From: Streptomyces platensis
GTDB taxonomy: Bacteria > Actinomycetota > Actinomycetes > Streptomycetales > Streptomycetaceae
Length of the DNA: 64,000 nucleotides
NCBI RefSeq assembly: GCF_008704855.1
Contig: NZ_CP023691.1
Span: 5,394,001-5,458,000 of the forward strand
Reading direction: 5' to 3'
Part shown: positions 44,788 to 53,375 of the stretch, one piece after another
Layout: every line of letters starts with the position of its first letter
How positions within the stretch are numbered: position 1 is the first letter of the stretch
The notes under the pieces: model-generated
The model's input: only the letters and a program-made list of their open reading frames with translations
What the model was told of the DNA's origin: nothing
Databases searched by the model: none
Translations under genes and position numbers: made by a program

Positions 44788-44969
44788 CGCCACCCCCTCG
44801 CGCGGCGGGCCACGGCCGGCCGCGCGGACCCCGCCGAGCCAGGGGGCCCCGCCCGTGGGCCCCTTGTCCGCTCGCAACAGGACCGAGGACGCTCCCCGAG
44901 AAGGGCGCGCACCCGGCACACTAAGAGGGTGCGCGAGCGCGCCGTACACACGTCAGGAGGGAGAACGCA

Positions 44970-45554
44970 GTGGGGACCGTAACGCTGGGCGTTTCGATCG
45001 CGGTCCCGGAGCCTTACGGCAGCTTCCTTCAGCGGAAGCGCGAGAGCTTCGGGGACCCTGCCGCACCCGGCATCCCCACGCATATCACCCTCCTCCCGCC
45101 GACGGAGGTAGGGACCGAGGCGCTCCCCGCCATCGAACGCCACCTCGCCGAGGTCGCCGCGGGCTGCCGCCCGTTCCCGCTCCGCCTCGAAGGCACCGGG
45201 ACCTTCCGCCCGCTCTCCCCGGTCGTCTACGTCAAGGTCACCGACGGGGTCGCGGGCTGCACCGCCCTCCAGGCCCGGATCCGCGCCGCCTCCGGCCCCT
45301 GCGCCCGTGAGCTCCAGTTCCCGTACCACCCGCATGTGACCATCGCCCACGGCATCAGCGAAGAGGACATGGACCGCGCCCAGGCCGGGCTCCGGGACTT
45401 CACCGCGACGTGGACCATCGGCGGCTTCGCCCTCTACGAGCAGGGCGCGGACGAGGTGTGGCGCCTGGAGCGGGAGTACCCCTTCGGGCCCCGGACGGCC
45501 GCCGTCCCCCGCCAGGCCGCCGATCTCTCCCGCCCGCCGGCGACCTCCTGCTGA
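44970..45554 (+). CDS. 2'-5' RNA ligase family (2H phosphoesterase) protein
   Basis: Protein of 194 residues with two HxT-type motifs, HITLLPP (about residue 32) and HVTIAHG (about 111), the active-site pair of 2H phosphoesterases. Members act on cyclic phosphates or RNA ends, but the substrate of Streptomyces proteins is not known. GTG start at 44970 follows GGAGGGAG. Residues after about 175 look like an unstructured tail. Confidence 0.9.
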   Translation: MGTVTLGVSIAVPEPYGSFLQRKRESFGDPAAPGIPTHITLLPPTEVGTEALPAIERHLAEVAAGCRPFPLRLEGTGTFRPLSPVVYVKVTDGVAGCTALQARIRAASGPCARELQFPYHPHVTIAHGISEEDMDRAQAGLRDFTATWTIGGFALYEQGADEVWRLEREYPFGPRTAAVPRQAADLSRPPATSC

Positions 45555-45726
45555 CGGCTGCGCCCCCGCCCCGGCCCGTGATGGCCGTACGGCACGTATG
45601 AGTGTGCGCGTTTCCGGGGTACCCGGACGCTAGTGTTCCGGGACCGCCGGAACTTGCCGGAACACCCGGAGCGCCGGCCGCCACCCCTGCCCGACCCGGC
45701 GGCCGACCGGGCACGAGGGGACTGCC

Positions 45727-46734
45727 ATGAACTGGTTGAGCACACTCCCGGTGATCGGACCGGCCGTCCGCCGGCTGATGACCACGCACCTCTGGCGCGC
45801 CTACGAACGCATGCTCCGGGTGCACTGGACCAGGCTCGCCGCCGCGATCACCTTCACCAGCTTCGTCGCGCTCTTCCCGCTGCTCACCGTCGCCGCCGCG
45901 ATCGGCGCCGCGCTCCTCAGCGACGCCCGGCTGCACACGCTGGAGAACAAGCTCGCCGAGCAGCTCCCCGGCCTCTCGGACCGGCTCGACATCGCCGGAC
46001 TCGTCGACCACGCGGCCACCGTCGGCCTGGTGGCCGGTGCCGCGCTGCTGCTGACCGGCATCGGCTGGGTCGAATCGCTGCGCGACTGCCTGCGCGCCGT
46101 ATGGGAGAAGCCCGACGAGGACATCAACTTCTTCCTCGGCAAGCTCCGGGACGGCGCGCTGCTGCTCGGCGTGGGCGGCGTCGCGGTGCTGTCCCTGGCC
46201 TGTTCGACGTTCGCGTCCGCCGCGGTGGGCAAGGTGGCGGAGGCGACCGGCCTCCCGGAGGGCGGCATCGGCAGCGTGCTGCTCTCCGTCGCCGGATTCG
46301 TCATCGCCGTCCTCGCGGACTTCCTGCTGCTCGCCTACATACTGACCAGGCTGCCCGGCGTCCATCCGCCGCGGCGCGCCGTCGTCGTCGCCGGCCTGCT
46401 CGGCGCGATCGGCTTCGAGCTGCTGAAGCTGCTGCTCAGCGGCTATCTCCAGGGCGTCGCCTCGCGCAGCATGTACGGCGCCTTCGGCACCCCGGTCGCC
46501 CTGCTGCTGTGGATCAACTTCACCGCGAAGCTGCTGGTCTACTGCGCTTCCTGGACGGCCACGGACGGGGAACGGCACAGGGAGGGCGAGGAGCTCAAGG
46601 TGCCGGAGGGGCCGAGCGGGGGAGATGGGCAGGAGCGGCAGGCCGGGCCGGAGCGGCAGGCCGGGCCGGAGGGGCAGGCCGGCCCGGGGAGGCCAGACGG
46701 CCCCGAGGGGCGGGAGCGCCCCCGGGCGGCGTAG
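45727..46734 (+). CDS. YihY/BrkB family membrane protein
   Basis: Integral membrane protein of 335 residues in the YihY/virulence factor BrkB family, with an RLAAAITFTSFVALFPLLTV first helix, about six membrane segments and the SRSMYGAFGTPVALLLWINF end. The last 60 residues are a Gly/Glu/Pro-rich tail with tandem ERQAGPERQAGPEGQAGP repeats. The family was once called ribonuclease BN, which is no longer supported. Function unknown. Confidence 0.92.
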   Translation: MNWLSTLPVIGPAVRRLMTTHLWRAYERMLRVHWTRLAAAITFTSFVALFPLLTVAAAIGAALLSDARLHTLENKLAEQLPGLSDRLDIAGLVDHAATVGLVAGAALLLTGIGWVESLRDCLRAVWEKPDEDINFFLGKLRDGALLLGVGGVAVLSLACSTFASAAVGKVAEATGLPEGGIGSVLLSVAGFVIAVLADFLLLAYILTRLPGVHPPRRAVVVAGLLGAIGFELLKLLLSGYLQGVASRSMYGAFGTPVALLLWINFTAKLLVYCASWTATDGERHREGEELKVPEGPSGGDGQERQAGPERQAGPEGQAGPGRPDGPEGRERPRAA

Positions 46735-46804
46735 CCGTATCCGTATCCGTAGCCCCGGCTACACCCCCTGCCGCGCGCTCTCATCTCCCGCCCGCCGTCG
46801 CCCA

Positions 46805-46860
46805 CTTACGGACTCCCGTACGGACTCCCCTACGGGCTCCCTCACGGGCTCACTTACGGG
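46805..46860. repeat. Short degenerate repeats after the YihY gene
   Basis: ACGGACTCCC or ACGGGCTCCC-like 10-13 base words occur about four times in a row between the YihY gene and the carboxypeptidase stop. A CCGTAT word is also repeated just upstream, near 46735-46750. The repeats lie between convergent genes. Confidence 0.55.
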
Positions 46861-48190
46861 GCCGACGCCCCCGCACCAGCTCCGGCAGCGGCCAGCGGCG
46901 GTGCACGGCGAACGCCACGACGCCGAGCAGCGCCAGCGCCCCGGTGGTGAGCCCCAGCGCCGTCCAGGCGCCGCTCTTGGCGCCGGCGCCGTCCAGCGCG
47001 GCCTGGGTGCTCCGGTCCGCGTCCTTGCCCTTGCCCTTGTCCTTGGCGTTCTCCGCGCCGCTGCCGTCGTCCTCGCTCAGCGGGCCGACGAGCCGGCCGA
47101 CCGGCTCCACCTTGCCGGCCGCCGCGAAGCCCCAGTCGAGCAGCTTGGCGGCCTCCCGGTAGGCCTCGTTGTGCTCCTTCTTCTCCGGGTTCATGACGGT
47201 GACCAGGAGCTTGCGGTCGCCGCGCTGGGCGACGCCGGTGAAGGTCGAGCCCGCGTTCGTCGTCGAGCCGTTCTTCACCCCCGCGATGCCCGGATACGGC
47301 TTGATGTCGTAATCGCCGCTCAGCAGCCGGTTGGTGTTCTGGATGCCGAACGAGGCCCGCTTGCCGTCCTTGCCCTTGTCACCGGGGAACTGCGCACTCG
47401 CCGTCGAGCAGTACTCCCGGAAGTCGGGGTTCTGGAGCCCCGACCGGGCGAACAGGCTCAGGTCGTACGCGCTGGAGACCTGGCCCGGCGCGTCATAGCC
47501 GTCCGGGGTCACCACATGCGTGTCGCGGGCGTTGAGCTCCTTCGCGTGCCGCTGCATCTGCGTGACGGTGGCCGCGGTCCCGCCGTTCATCGCCGACAGG
47601 GTGTGCACCGCGTCGTTGCCGGACCGCAGGAAGACCCCCAGCCACAGGTCGTGGACCGAGTAGCTCAGGTTCTCCCTTATCCCGACGAGGCTGCTGCCGG
47701 CGCCCATCCCCGCGAGGTCGGCGGGCTTGACCGTGTGCTTCTGGTCCTTGGGGAACTTCGGCAGCACCGTGTCGGCGAACAGCATCTTCAGCGTGCTGGC
47801 CGGCGCCAGCTGCCAGTGGGCGTTCTTGGCGGCCAGCACCTTGCCGGACTCGGCGTCGGACACGATCCACGAACGGGCGGTGAGGATGTCCGGGCCCGGC
47901 AGCTTCGGCGCGCCGGGCGTCTGGGACACCTGGACGCCGGGCGTACCCAGCCGGTCCCCGCCGATCTGCGACATCTTCGCCGGCGGCTTGGGGGCCTTGG
48001 GCCCCTTGGGGTCGGCGTGGGCGGTGCCGGCCAGGAGAGGGGTGGCCAGCAGCCCGGAGGAGGCCAGTGCGGCGACGGTGCGCAGGGGGAAGCCGTGTCG
48101 CGCCGCACGTCCGGCGTTGCCGGTCGTGGCCGAGGCGTTCGGGGCGGTCGGGTCGGTGGAAGCCGTGGAAGCACTGAAGGTCGTCGGCAC
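46850..48190 (-). CDS. D-alanyl-D-alanine carboxypeptidase (S11 PBP)
   Basis: Peptidoglycan carboxypeptidase of about 446 residues. It has a hydrophobic signal segment (LRTVAALASSGLLATPLLAG). Active-site motifs are PASTLKM (SxxK), RSGNDAV (SxN) and VKNGST (in place of KTG, as in many actinobacterial S11 enzymes). A C-terminal membrane anchor near the end (LGLTTGALALLGVVAFAVHR) is followed by basic residues. The GTG at 48190 is preferred since it keeps the signal segment near the N-terminus; the ATG at 48280 gives 476 residues. It is divergent from the SCO4848-type gene. Confidence 0.9.
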   Translation of the reverse strand: MPTTFSASTASTDPTAPNASATTGNAGRAARHGFPLRTVAALASSGLLATPLLAGTAHADPKGPKAPKPPAKMSQIGGDRLGTPGVQVSQTPGAPKLPGPDILTARSWIVSDAESGKVLAAKNAHWQLAPASTLKMLFADTVLPKFPKDQKHTVKPADLAGMGAGSSLVGIRENLSYSVHDLWLGVFLRSGNDAVHTLSAMNGGTAATVTQMQRHAKELNARDTHVVTPDGYDAPGQVSSAYDLSLFARSGLQNPDFREYCSTASAQFPGDKGKDGKRASFGIQNTNRLLSGDYDIKPYPGIAGVKNGSTTNAGSTFTGVAQRGDRKLLVTVMNPEKKEHNEAYREAAKLLDWGFAAAGKVEPVGRLVGPLSEDDGSGAENAKDKGKGKDADRSTQAALDGAGAKSGAWTALGLTTGALALLGVVAFAVHRRWPLPELVRGRRPRK

Positions 48191-48290
48191 GTCGGTGAAC
48201 GTACCCGCCTTTGCCCGGGACGCCGACAGCACCCCACGGAAGAGTGCCCCTGCCGACCGCCGGATGGAGCCGCTGCCCATACTGGGACGT

Positions 48291-48578
48291 ATGAAGCTCT
48301 CGCGCCCCGTGTCCTGGTTCCTGCTCGCCTTCGGGGTGTGGAGCTGGTTCATCTGGATCACTTTCGTCAAAAACCTCTGGCAGGACGGGAGCGGTCTCGC
48401 CTTCGACGATGCGGGTGACCCGACCGCCTACTTCTGGGTCCATCTGCTGCTCGCGGTGGCGTCCTTTCTTTTGGGGACGGCGATCGGGGTGATCGGGTTC
48501 CGTGGTGTACGGGCCTTGCGCCGCGAAGCCGCCGCCCGCACGCCCGAGCCGCCTTCCTCCTCCTCGTCCGCCTCCTGA
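48291..48578 (+). CDS. SCO4848 family membrane protein
   Basis: Membrane protein of 95 residues with two helices (VSWFLLAFGVWSWFIWITFV and YFWVHLLLAVASFLLGTAIG) and a Ser-rich end. It matches the conserved small membrane protein found beside the D-Ala-D-Ala carboxypeptidase in Streptomyces. Its start is 10 bases from the alternative start of that divergent gene. Function unknown. Confidence 0.85.
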   Translation: MKLSRPVSWFLLAFGVWSWFIWITFVKNLWQDGSGLAFDDAGDPTAYFWVHLLLAVASFLLGTAIGVIGFRGVRALRREAAARTPEPPSSSSSAS

Positions 48579-48600
48579 ATCACAGGCACGGGGAGACGCC

Positions 48601-49968
48601 GTGATCTTCGCGCTGATCGTGGTCCCGGTCCTCGGACTCTTCTTCGGCGTGCACCGCTACCTGTGGTGCCGACTCGTCCGTGACACCACCACCCCCGGCA
48701 GCCGGCCCCGCCGTACGGGCACCGTCGCCGCCTTCGTCCTCCCCCTGACCACCCTCGCCGCCCTGCTGGCCGCCCGCGGCGGCGCCCCCTTCCCCCTCCA
48801 GCAGGCACTGGCCTGGCCCGGCTATCTCTGGCTGGCCCTGGTGCTCTATCTCACACTGGCGCTGCTGGTAGGGGAAGCGGTCCGCGCCATCTGGCTACGG
48901 GCCCTGCCCGACCGTGAGGCCCCGGAACGCACCCCGTCACCCACCGCCCCGGCACGCGGGACCGGCCCCCAGCCCCCGCCACCGTCGGCCGACCCTTCCC
49001 CCAACCCGGCCCCTGGCTCGTCCCTGAACCCGTCCCCGGAACTTCCCCTCACGTCGACCCCCACTCCACCCCCCACCCCATCCCCATCCCCTTCCCCCAC
49101 ACTCCTCCCGCCCCGTACGCCTGCCCTGCCGCCGGTGGCCACCCCGCCCCGCCGCCTCTTCCTCGCGCGGGCGGTCGCCGCAGGCGCCTCTCTCGCCGCC
49201 ACGGCCGCCGTCGGCTACGGCACCGCCACCACCCTCCGCGGCCCGGTGGTCAAGCGCGTCACCATCCCGCTGGCCAAACTGCCGCGCACCGCCCACGGCT
49301 TCCGGATCGCCGTCGTCAGCGATATCCACCTGGGCCCGATCCTCGGCCGCGCCCACACCCGGCGCGTCGTCGAGACCATCAACCGCACCCACCCCGACCT
49401 GGTGGCCATCGTCGGCGACCTGGTCGACGGCAACGTCACCGACCTCGCCCCGGCCGCCGAGCCGCTGCGCGAACTGCGGTCCCGGCACGGCGCCTTCTTC
49501 GTCACGGGAAATCACGAGTACTACTCCGGCGCCGACCAATGGGTCGACCACGTACGCGAGTTGGGCATCCACCCGCTGGAGAATGCCCGCACCGAACTCC
49601 CCGGTTTCGACCTCGCCGGCATCAACGACGTCGCGGGCCAGACCGAACGCGCCGGCCCCGATTACGACCAGGCACTCGGCGACCGCGACCCCGCCCGCGC
49701 CGTGGTTCTGATGGCGCACCAGCCGGTCACCATCCACGACACCGTCCGCTACGGCGTGGACCTCCAGCTCTCCGGCCACACCCACGGCGGCCAGATGTGG
49801 CCCTTCACCTACATCGCCGACGCCACCAACCCCACCGTCGCCGGCCTGGAACGCTACGGCGACACCCAGCTCTACGTCTCCCGCGGCGCAGGCACCTGGG
49901 GACCGCCGGTACGCCTCGGCGCACCGCCCGACGTCACCGTGGTCGAACTCGCCTCCCTGCGCGCTTAG
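48601..49968 (+). CDS. Membrane metallophosphoesterase
   Basis: Protein of 455 residues. The first 90 hold about three membrane helices, then comes a Pro/Ser/Thr-rich linker (about 105-180), another hydrophobic helix (ARAVAAGASLAATAAVGYGT), and a calcineurin-like phosphoesterase domain. Metal-binding motifs are SDIHLGP, GDLVDG, GNHEYY and GHTHGGQ. The substrate is unknown; related proteins include YkuE, which acts on nucleotide-lipid diphosphates. GTG start follows GGGGAG. It is 22 bases after the SCO4848-type gene, so co-transcription is likely. Confidence 0.9.
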   Translation: MIFALIVVPVLGLFFGVHRYLWCRLVRDTTTPGSRPRRTGTVAAFVLPLTTLAALLAARGGAPFPLQQALAWPGYLWLALVLYLTLALLVGEAVRAIWLRALPDREAPERTPSPTAPARGTGPQPPPPSADPSPNPAPGSSLNPSPELPLTSTPTPPPTPSPSPSPTLLPPRTPALPPVATPPRRLFLARAVAAGASLAATAAVGYGTATTLRGPVVKRVTIPLAKLPRTAHGFRIAVVSDIHLGPILGRAHTRRVVETINRTHPDLVAIVGDLVDGNVTDLAPAAEPLRELRSRHGAFFVTGNHEYYSGADQWVDHVRELGIHPLENARTELPGFDLAGINDVAGQTERAGPDYDQALGDRDPARAVVLMAHQPVTIHDTVRYGVDLQLSGHTHGGQMWPFTYIADATNPTVAGLERYGDTQLYVSRGAGTWGPPVRLGAPPDVTVVELASLRA

Positions 49969-50076
49969 ATCGCTACGCTGATCACCGCGCGCAGGGGTTG
50001 CGCCGCGAAGGTAACAACCCCTCTACAAAGTCCGGCGCAATCCTGCGCTAAATCGGACAGATCCCGACTTTCGATC

Positions 50077-50106
50077 TTGCAACACAGGGGTGCAACTCCC
50101 TAGTAT
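50077..50106 (+). promoter_or_regulatory. Promoter of the ESX-like cluster
   Basis: TTGCAA (50077-50082) and TAGTAT (50101-50106) with an 18-base spacer look like a sigma-70-type promoter. A second TTGACT lies at 50109, without a clear -10. This AT-rich stretch stands out in the GC-rich surroundings and ends 78 bases before the first gene. Confidence 0.6.
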
Positions 50107-50184
50107 TTATTGACTTTACGTTGTCCTTACCGTGCCGGCTGTGCGGGCGCACGAGGGGGACGAGCGGGGAACGGGGAGGGTGTC

Positions 50185-50496
50185 ATGGGCAAGCACTTCA
50201 AGGTTGATCTGGACGAGCTGGACGGCGTCGTGCGCCAGCTTCGGCATCTTCAGCACGACATGAATGAAACCGGCCAGAACGTCGAGTACGGCACGAACAT
50301 TCCGAAGTCCGCATTCGGGATCAACTTCGGCGAAGCGGAGGAAGTCTCCCACGCCCATGACCGCATGCAGACGTATCTGAAGGACGTCGTCAAAGCACTC
50401 CAGGACCTCACCCACAAGTTCGGCGAGAAGACGGAATCGAGCCGTGGTGCTTACGAGGACCAGGACCACGAGACCAAGGTCTCGATGAACGGCTGA
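50185..50496 (+). CDS. WXG100-like small protein
   Basis: Protein of 103 residues with a helical, two-helix-hairpin pattern typical of ESX/type VII substrates (LDELDGVVRQLRHLQHDMNE, then MQTYLKDVVKALQDLTHKFG). The WXG turn is replaced by a different loop (GTNIPKSAFGINFG), so family membership is inferred from size, helicity and neighbours. GGGGAGGG precedes the ATG. Confidence 0.75.
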   Translation: MGKHFKVDLDELDGVVRQLRHLQHDMNETGQNVEYGTNIPKSAFGINFGEAEEVSHAHDRMQTYLKDVVKALQDLTHKFGEKTESSRGAYEDQDHETKVSMNG

Positions 50497-50553
50497 CCTT
50501 CCACGGCGACGCAGGGATGAGGACGAGAGGGATGAAGATGAACGGGGGCAGCT

Positions 50554-51999
50554 GTGGTTAGTCCCATGGAAGCTAACGACAGCCGGCGGGCCAGCGAGAG
50601 GATGCAGAAGGAGGCGGCGGAGCGCGACGCGCATGAGCGGGACAACAAGCTGAAGTCCTTCAAGGGCGAGCGCTTGACCCCACACTCTCCTTCCGACTTC
50701 CACCACCACGGCATCAACGAGCTCCGCAAGATGATCGAGAACGCCAAGCCGGAGACGCTTGAGACGGCTGGCGACCACTGGCGCAAGTCCGCCGATCTGC
50801 TCGGCGGGCACGACGGACACGGCGGGGTCCGTAAGAAGTTCATGGATGCCGTCGATCACGCGACGGCGCACTGGGAGGGCTCGGCGGCCGACGCGTTCCG
50901 CAAGGAAGCCATCAAGGTACTCGGCAAGATCGACAAGACGTACCAGCATGCCCGGAAGGCCGAGGCGTCGTTGATCGGCTCGCGTGAGTCGGGCCCGCAG
51001 GTCGGCCTCGCCCACAATCTCCGCCAGGCGATGACCGCCATGTCGAAGATCCATGACCCGGGCAAGTGGGACCGCTTCACGGACGACAGCGGCGACGACG
51101 CCCAGTTCCACCGGGACATGGCGAACCCGAAGATGGATGCCCGCCAGGCACTGGAGCTCAACCGGGACAAGCTGTCCCTGACCAAGGAGCGCCAGGTCGA
51201 GGCGGTCATCGTGATGGATGAGCTGGCGGACCACTACAAGGGACGCACCAAGGTCTGGATCGAGGACGGCGACGACGGTCTCCACGGCGACTGGCCGAAG
51301 GAGCCCTCGAACACCCCGCATCCGCCGCCGGTTCGGATGCCTGACACGGCCGACAGGTACCACCCGGACCCGTCGTCGGTCACCCCGCACCAGCCCAACG
51401 GCGCGGGCGGTGGAGCGGTCCCGTCCGGATTCGACGGTCCCAAGGTCAGCCGTCCGGACGTCCCGGTCCAGACCGGGCTCGACAGCGTGCAGGGCGGCAC
51501 TATGACCCCGCCCTCGGTTTCCGGTGGACATCACGGTGTCCCGTCCGGTGGCGGACATGGCGTGGTCGGTGGTCCCGGCGGAGCTCCGGGCGGCGCGATG
51601 CCGCCGGGTCCCATGGGTGTACCGGGGGGTGCGCTGCGGCCTGGTGGTGGTCGCGGTGCGCCTGGTGCCGGAGGGATGCGCGGAGGCATGCCGGGCGCGG
51701 GTGCGGCAGGCGGCGCCAAGGGCGGCAAGGCCGGAGTGGCCGGACGCGGCGGTGCGCAGGCGCGTACCCGTGGCGGCTTGATTGGCAAGCCGGGTGGCCC
51801 GGCAGGCGGCGCCAAGCAGGGCGGCGCGGGCCTGCACCGCAGCCGTGGCGGCCAGCAGGCCGGCATGGGCGCCGCCGGAGCCAAGGGCAAGGACAAGAAG
51901 GAGAAGGAGCGCACCACTGGTCAGCGCCCCGACTACCTGGTCGAGGACGAAGAGACGTGGACGCCGGAACGTAATGTGGCGCCCCGCGTCATCGAGTAG
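50554..51999 (+). CDS. Large PPE/WXG-like substrate with Gly-rich tail
   Basis: Protein of 481 residues. The N-terminal half is helical with a WXG-like AHWEGSAADAFRKEAIKVLG hairpin and coiled segments (KIDKTYQHARKAEASL). The C-terminal half is very rich in Gly and Pro, then basic, and ends in a conserved-looking ERTTGQRPDYLVEDEETWTP. The layout matches ESX-secreted PPE-like proteins of Streptomyces. GTG start at 50554 follows GGGGG; ATG at 50566 is an alternative. A strong terminator follows. Confidence 0.8.
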   Translation: MVSPMEANDSRRASERMQKEAAERDAHERDNKLKSFKGERLTPHSPSDFHHHGINELRKMIENAKPETLETAGDHWRKSADLLGGHDGHGGVRKKFMDAVDHATAHWEGSAADAFRKEAIKVLGKIDKTYQHARKAEASLIGSRESGPQVGLAHNLRQAMTAMSKIHDPGKWDRFTDDSGDDAQFHRDMANPKMDARQALELNRDKLSLTKERQVEAVIVMDELADHYKGRTKVWIEDGDDGLHGDWPKEPSNTPHPPPVRMPDTADRYHPDPSSVTPHQPNGAGGGAVPSGFDGPKVSRPDVPVQTGLDSVQGGTMTPPSVSGGHHGVPSGGGHGVVGGPGGAPGGAMPPGPMGVPGGALRPGGGRGAPGAGGMRGGMPGAGAAGGAKGGKAGVAGRGGAQARTRGGLIGKPGGPAGGAKQGGAGLHRSRGGQQAGMGAAGAKGKDKKEKERTTGQRPDYLVEDEETWTPERNVAPRVIE

Positions 52000-52035
52000 G
52001 ACGCCGGCGCCGTCCTGCGGCGGCTGGTAAGGAGT

Positions 52036-52070
52036 GGCCCCGCACCCGAGGGTGCGGGGCCTTCTCTTCT
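52036..52070 (+). terminator. Strong hairpin inside the ESX-like cluster
   Basis: GGCCCCGCACC and GGTGCGGGGCC form an 11-bp stem with a CGAG loop, followed by TTCTCTTCT, the only T-rich tail seen in the terminators of this window. It separates the substrate gene from the mycosin gene, 45 bases before the latter's start. Confidence 0.85.
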
Positions 52071-52114
52071 GATGGAACACTTCCGCCGGACAGCACAGCG
52101 AGAAGGAGCCAAGC

Positions 52115-53296
52115 ATGAGGGTCACCCGAACACTGCGTGCGACGGTGGGTGCCGCGCTGACCGGCGCGCTGCTCATCACCGCGAGCGGTACCGCCTCCGC
52201 GGATCAGACGCGCAAGGATCTGTGGCCGTTGGAGGCGTTCGGGGCCGAGCAGCTGTGGAAGGAGGCCACCGGTAAGGGCGTGACGGTGGCCGTGCTCGAC
52301 ACCGGCTTTCGGCAGACCCATCAAGATCTGAAGGGCCAGTTCCTTCCTGGGCCGGATTTCGGGAAGGCGACTCAGGAGGAAGGCGCCCAAGACCTCAAGC
52401 CGGGTGAGAGCGTCCTCGACCACGGGACCGGCATGGCGGCGATCATCGCGGGCCACGGCCACGGCCCGGGGGGCTCCGAGGGCGTCAAGGGGCTGGCACC
52501 CGACGCCAAGATCCTTCCCGTGCCGGAGTACAAGAACTCTGGGTTGGCCACTCGCTGGGCCGTGGACCATGGCGCTGATGTCATCAATATGTCCTACACC
52601 GAGGGTCGTTCGGCGGACACCTGCGATTCCATCCACTACGCCATTTCAAAGGGTGCCGTGGTGGTCGCCGGTATGGGCAACGAATCTGTGACCGATAAAA
52701 ACTATCCGGTGGGCTGCCCGGGTGTGATCGGTGTCGGTGCGGTCGATGAGTACGGCAAGTCGGCTGAGTTCAACAACTACAACTCCGACATGGATCTGCT
52801 CGCGCCTGGCGTCAAAATCCCGGCCGCGACGGGGAAGAACGACACGAGCTACCACACGGAAAACGGCAACTCGGGCTCGACCGCCTACGTCTCCGCCGCA
52901 GCCGCCCTCCTCAAGGAGAAGTTCCCCTCCCTCACTCCCGGCCAGATCGCCAACCGTCTGGTGAAGACAGCCGGTCTGCCCCAGGACCAGAAGGGCCTCA
53001 AGCTCCCGGACGCGCACTACGGCTACGGCTACATCCAGCCCGGCCCCGCCCTGCGGAAGAACATCCCCGCAGGCTCCAAGGAGGGCCCGCTGCCGATGCC
53101 GAAGGGCAAGGCGTCCGCGCAGCTGGACGCCGGCGCGCAGGACGCCGACCCGCCGATGGGCGGCAAGGAAGTGATGAACAAGGCCCTGCTCTACGGCGGC
53201 ATCGGCGTCGGCGCTCTGGTGGTCATCGGGGCCGTCGTCGCCATCGTCCTGGTGTCCCGTCGCCGCAAGAACGCCAGCGGTCAGAGCTGGGGCTGA
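52115..53296 (+). CDS. Mycosin-like S8 subtilase of the ESX-like cluster
   Basis: Membrane-anchored serine protease of 393 residues resembling type VII secretion mycosins. Signal peptide ends near ASADQ. The triad is VAVLDTGFR (Asp62), LDHGTGMA (His103) and GNSGSTAYV (Ser253); oxyanion Asn is in GMGNE. The serine motif departs from the usual GTSxAxP. A C-terminal membrane helix (about 353-378) and a basic end follow. It would process ESX components outside the cell. An AGAAGGAG site precedes the ATG. The gene follows the terminator at 52036-52070. Confidence 0.9.
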   Translation: MRVTRTLRATVGAALTGALLITASGTASADQTRKDLWPLEAFGAEQLWKEATGKGVTVAVLDTGFRQTHQDLKGQFLPGPDFGKATQEEGAQDLKPGESVLDHGTGMAAIIAGHGHGPGGSEGVKGLAPDAKILPVPEYKNSGLATRWAVDHGADVINMSYTEGRSADTCDSIHYAISKGAVVVAGMGNESVTDKNYPVGCPGVIGVGAVDEYGKSAEFNNYNSDMDLLAPGVKIPAATGKNDTSYHTENGNSGSTAYVSAAAALLKEKFPSLTPGQIANRLVKTAGLPQDQKGLKLPDAHYGYGYIQPGPALRKNIPAGSKEGPLPMPKGKASAQLDAGAQDADPPMGGKEVMNKALLYGGIGVGALVVIGAVVAIVLVSRRRKNASGQSWG

Positions 53297-53375
53297 GCCG
53301 CCTTCCGCAGCCCCACCGCGAAGACCCCGTGCGGCCGCCCGTGGCCGTCTCGGGAAGAGTCAGAAGGAGAAAGCC

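Noticed and set aside
42139..44949. Long antisense ORF across glyA and trpS
   Set aside because: Shadow of two strongly recognised enzymes, no start signal.
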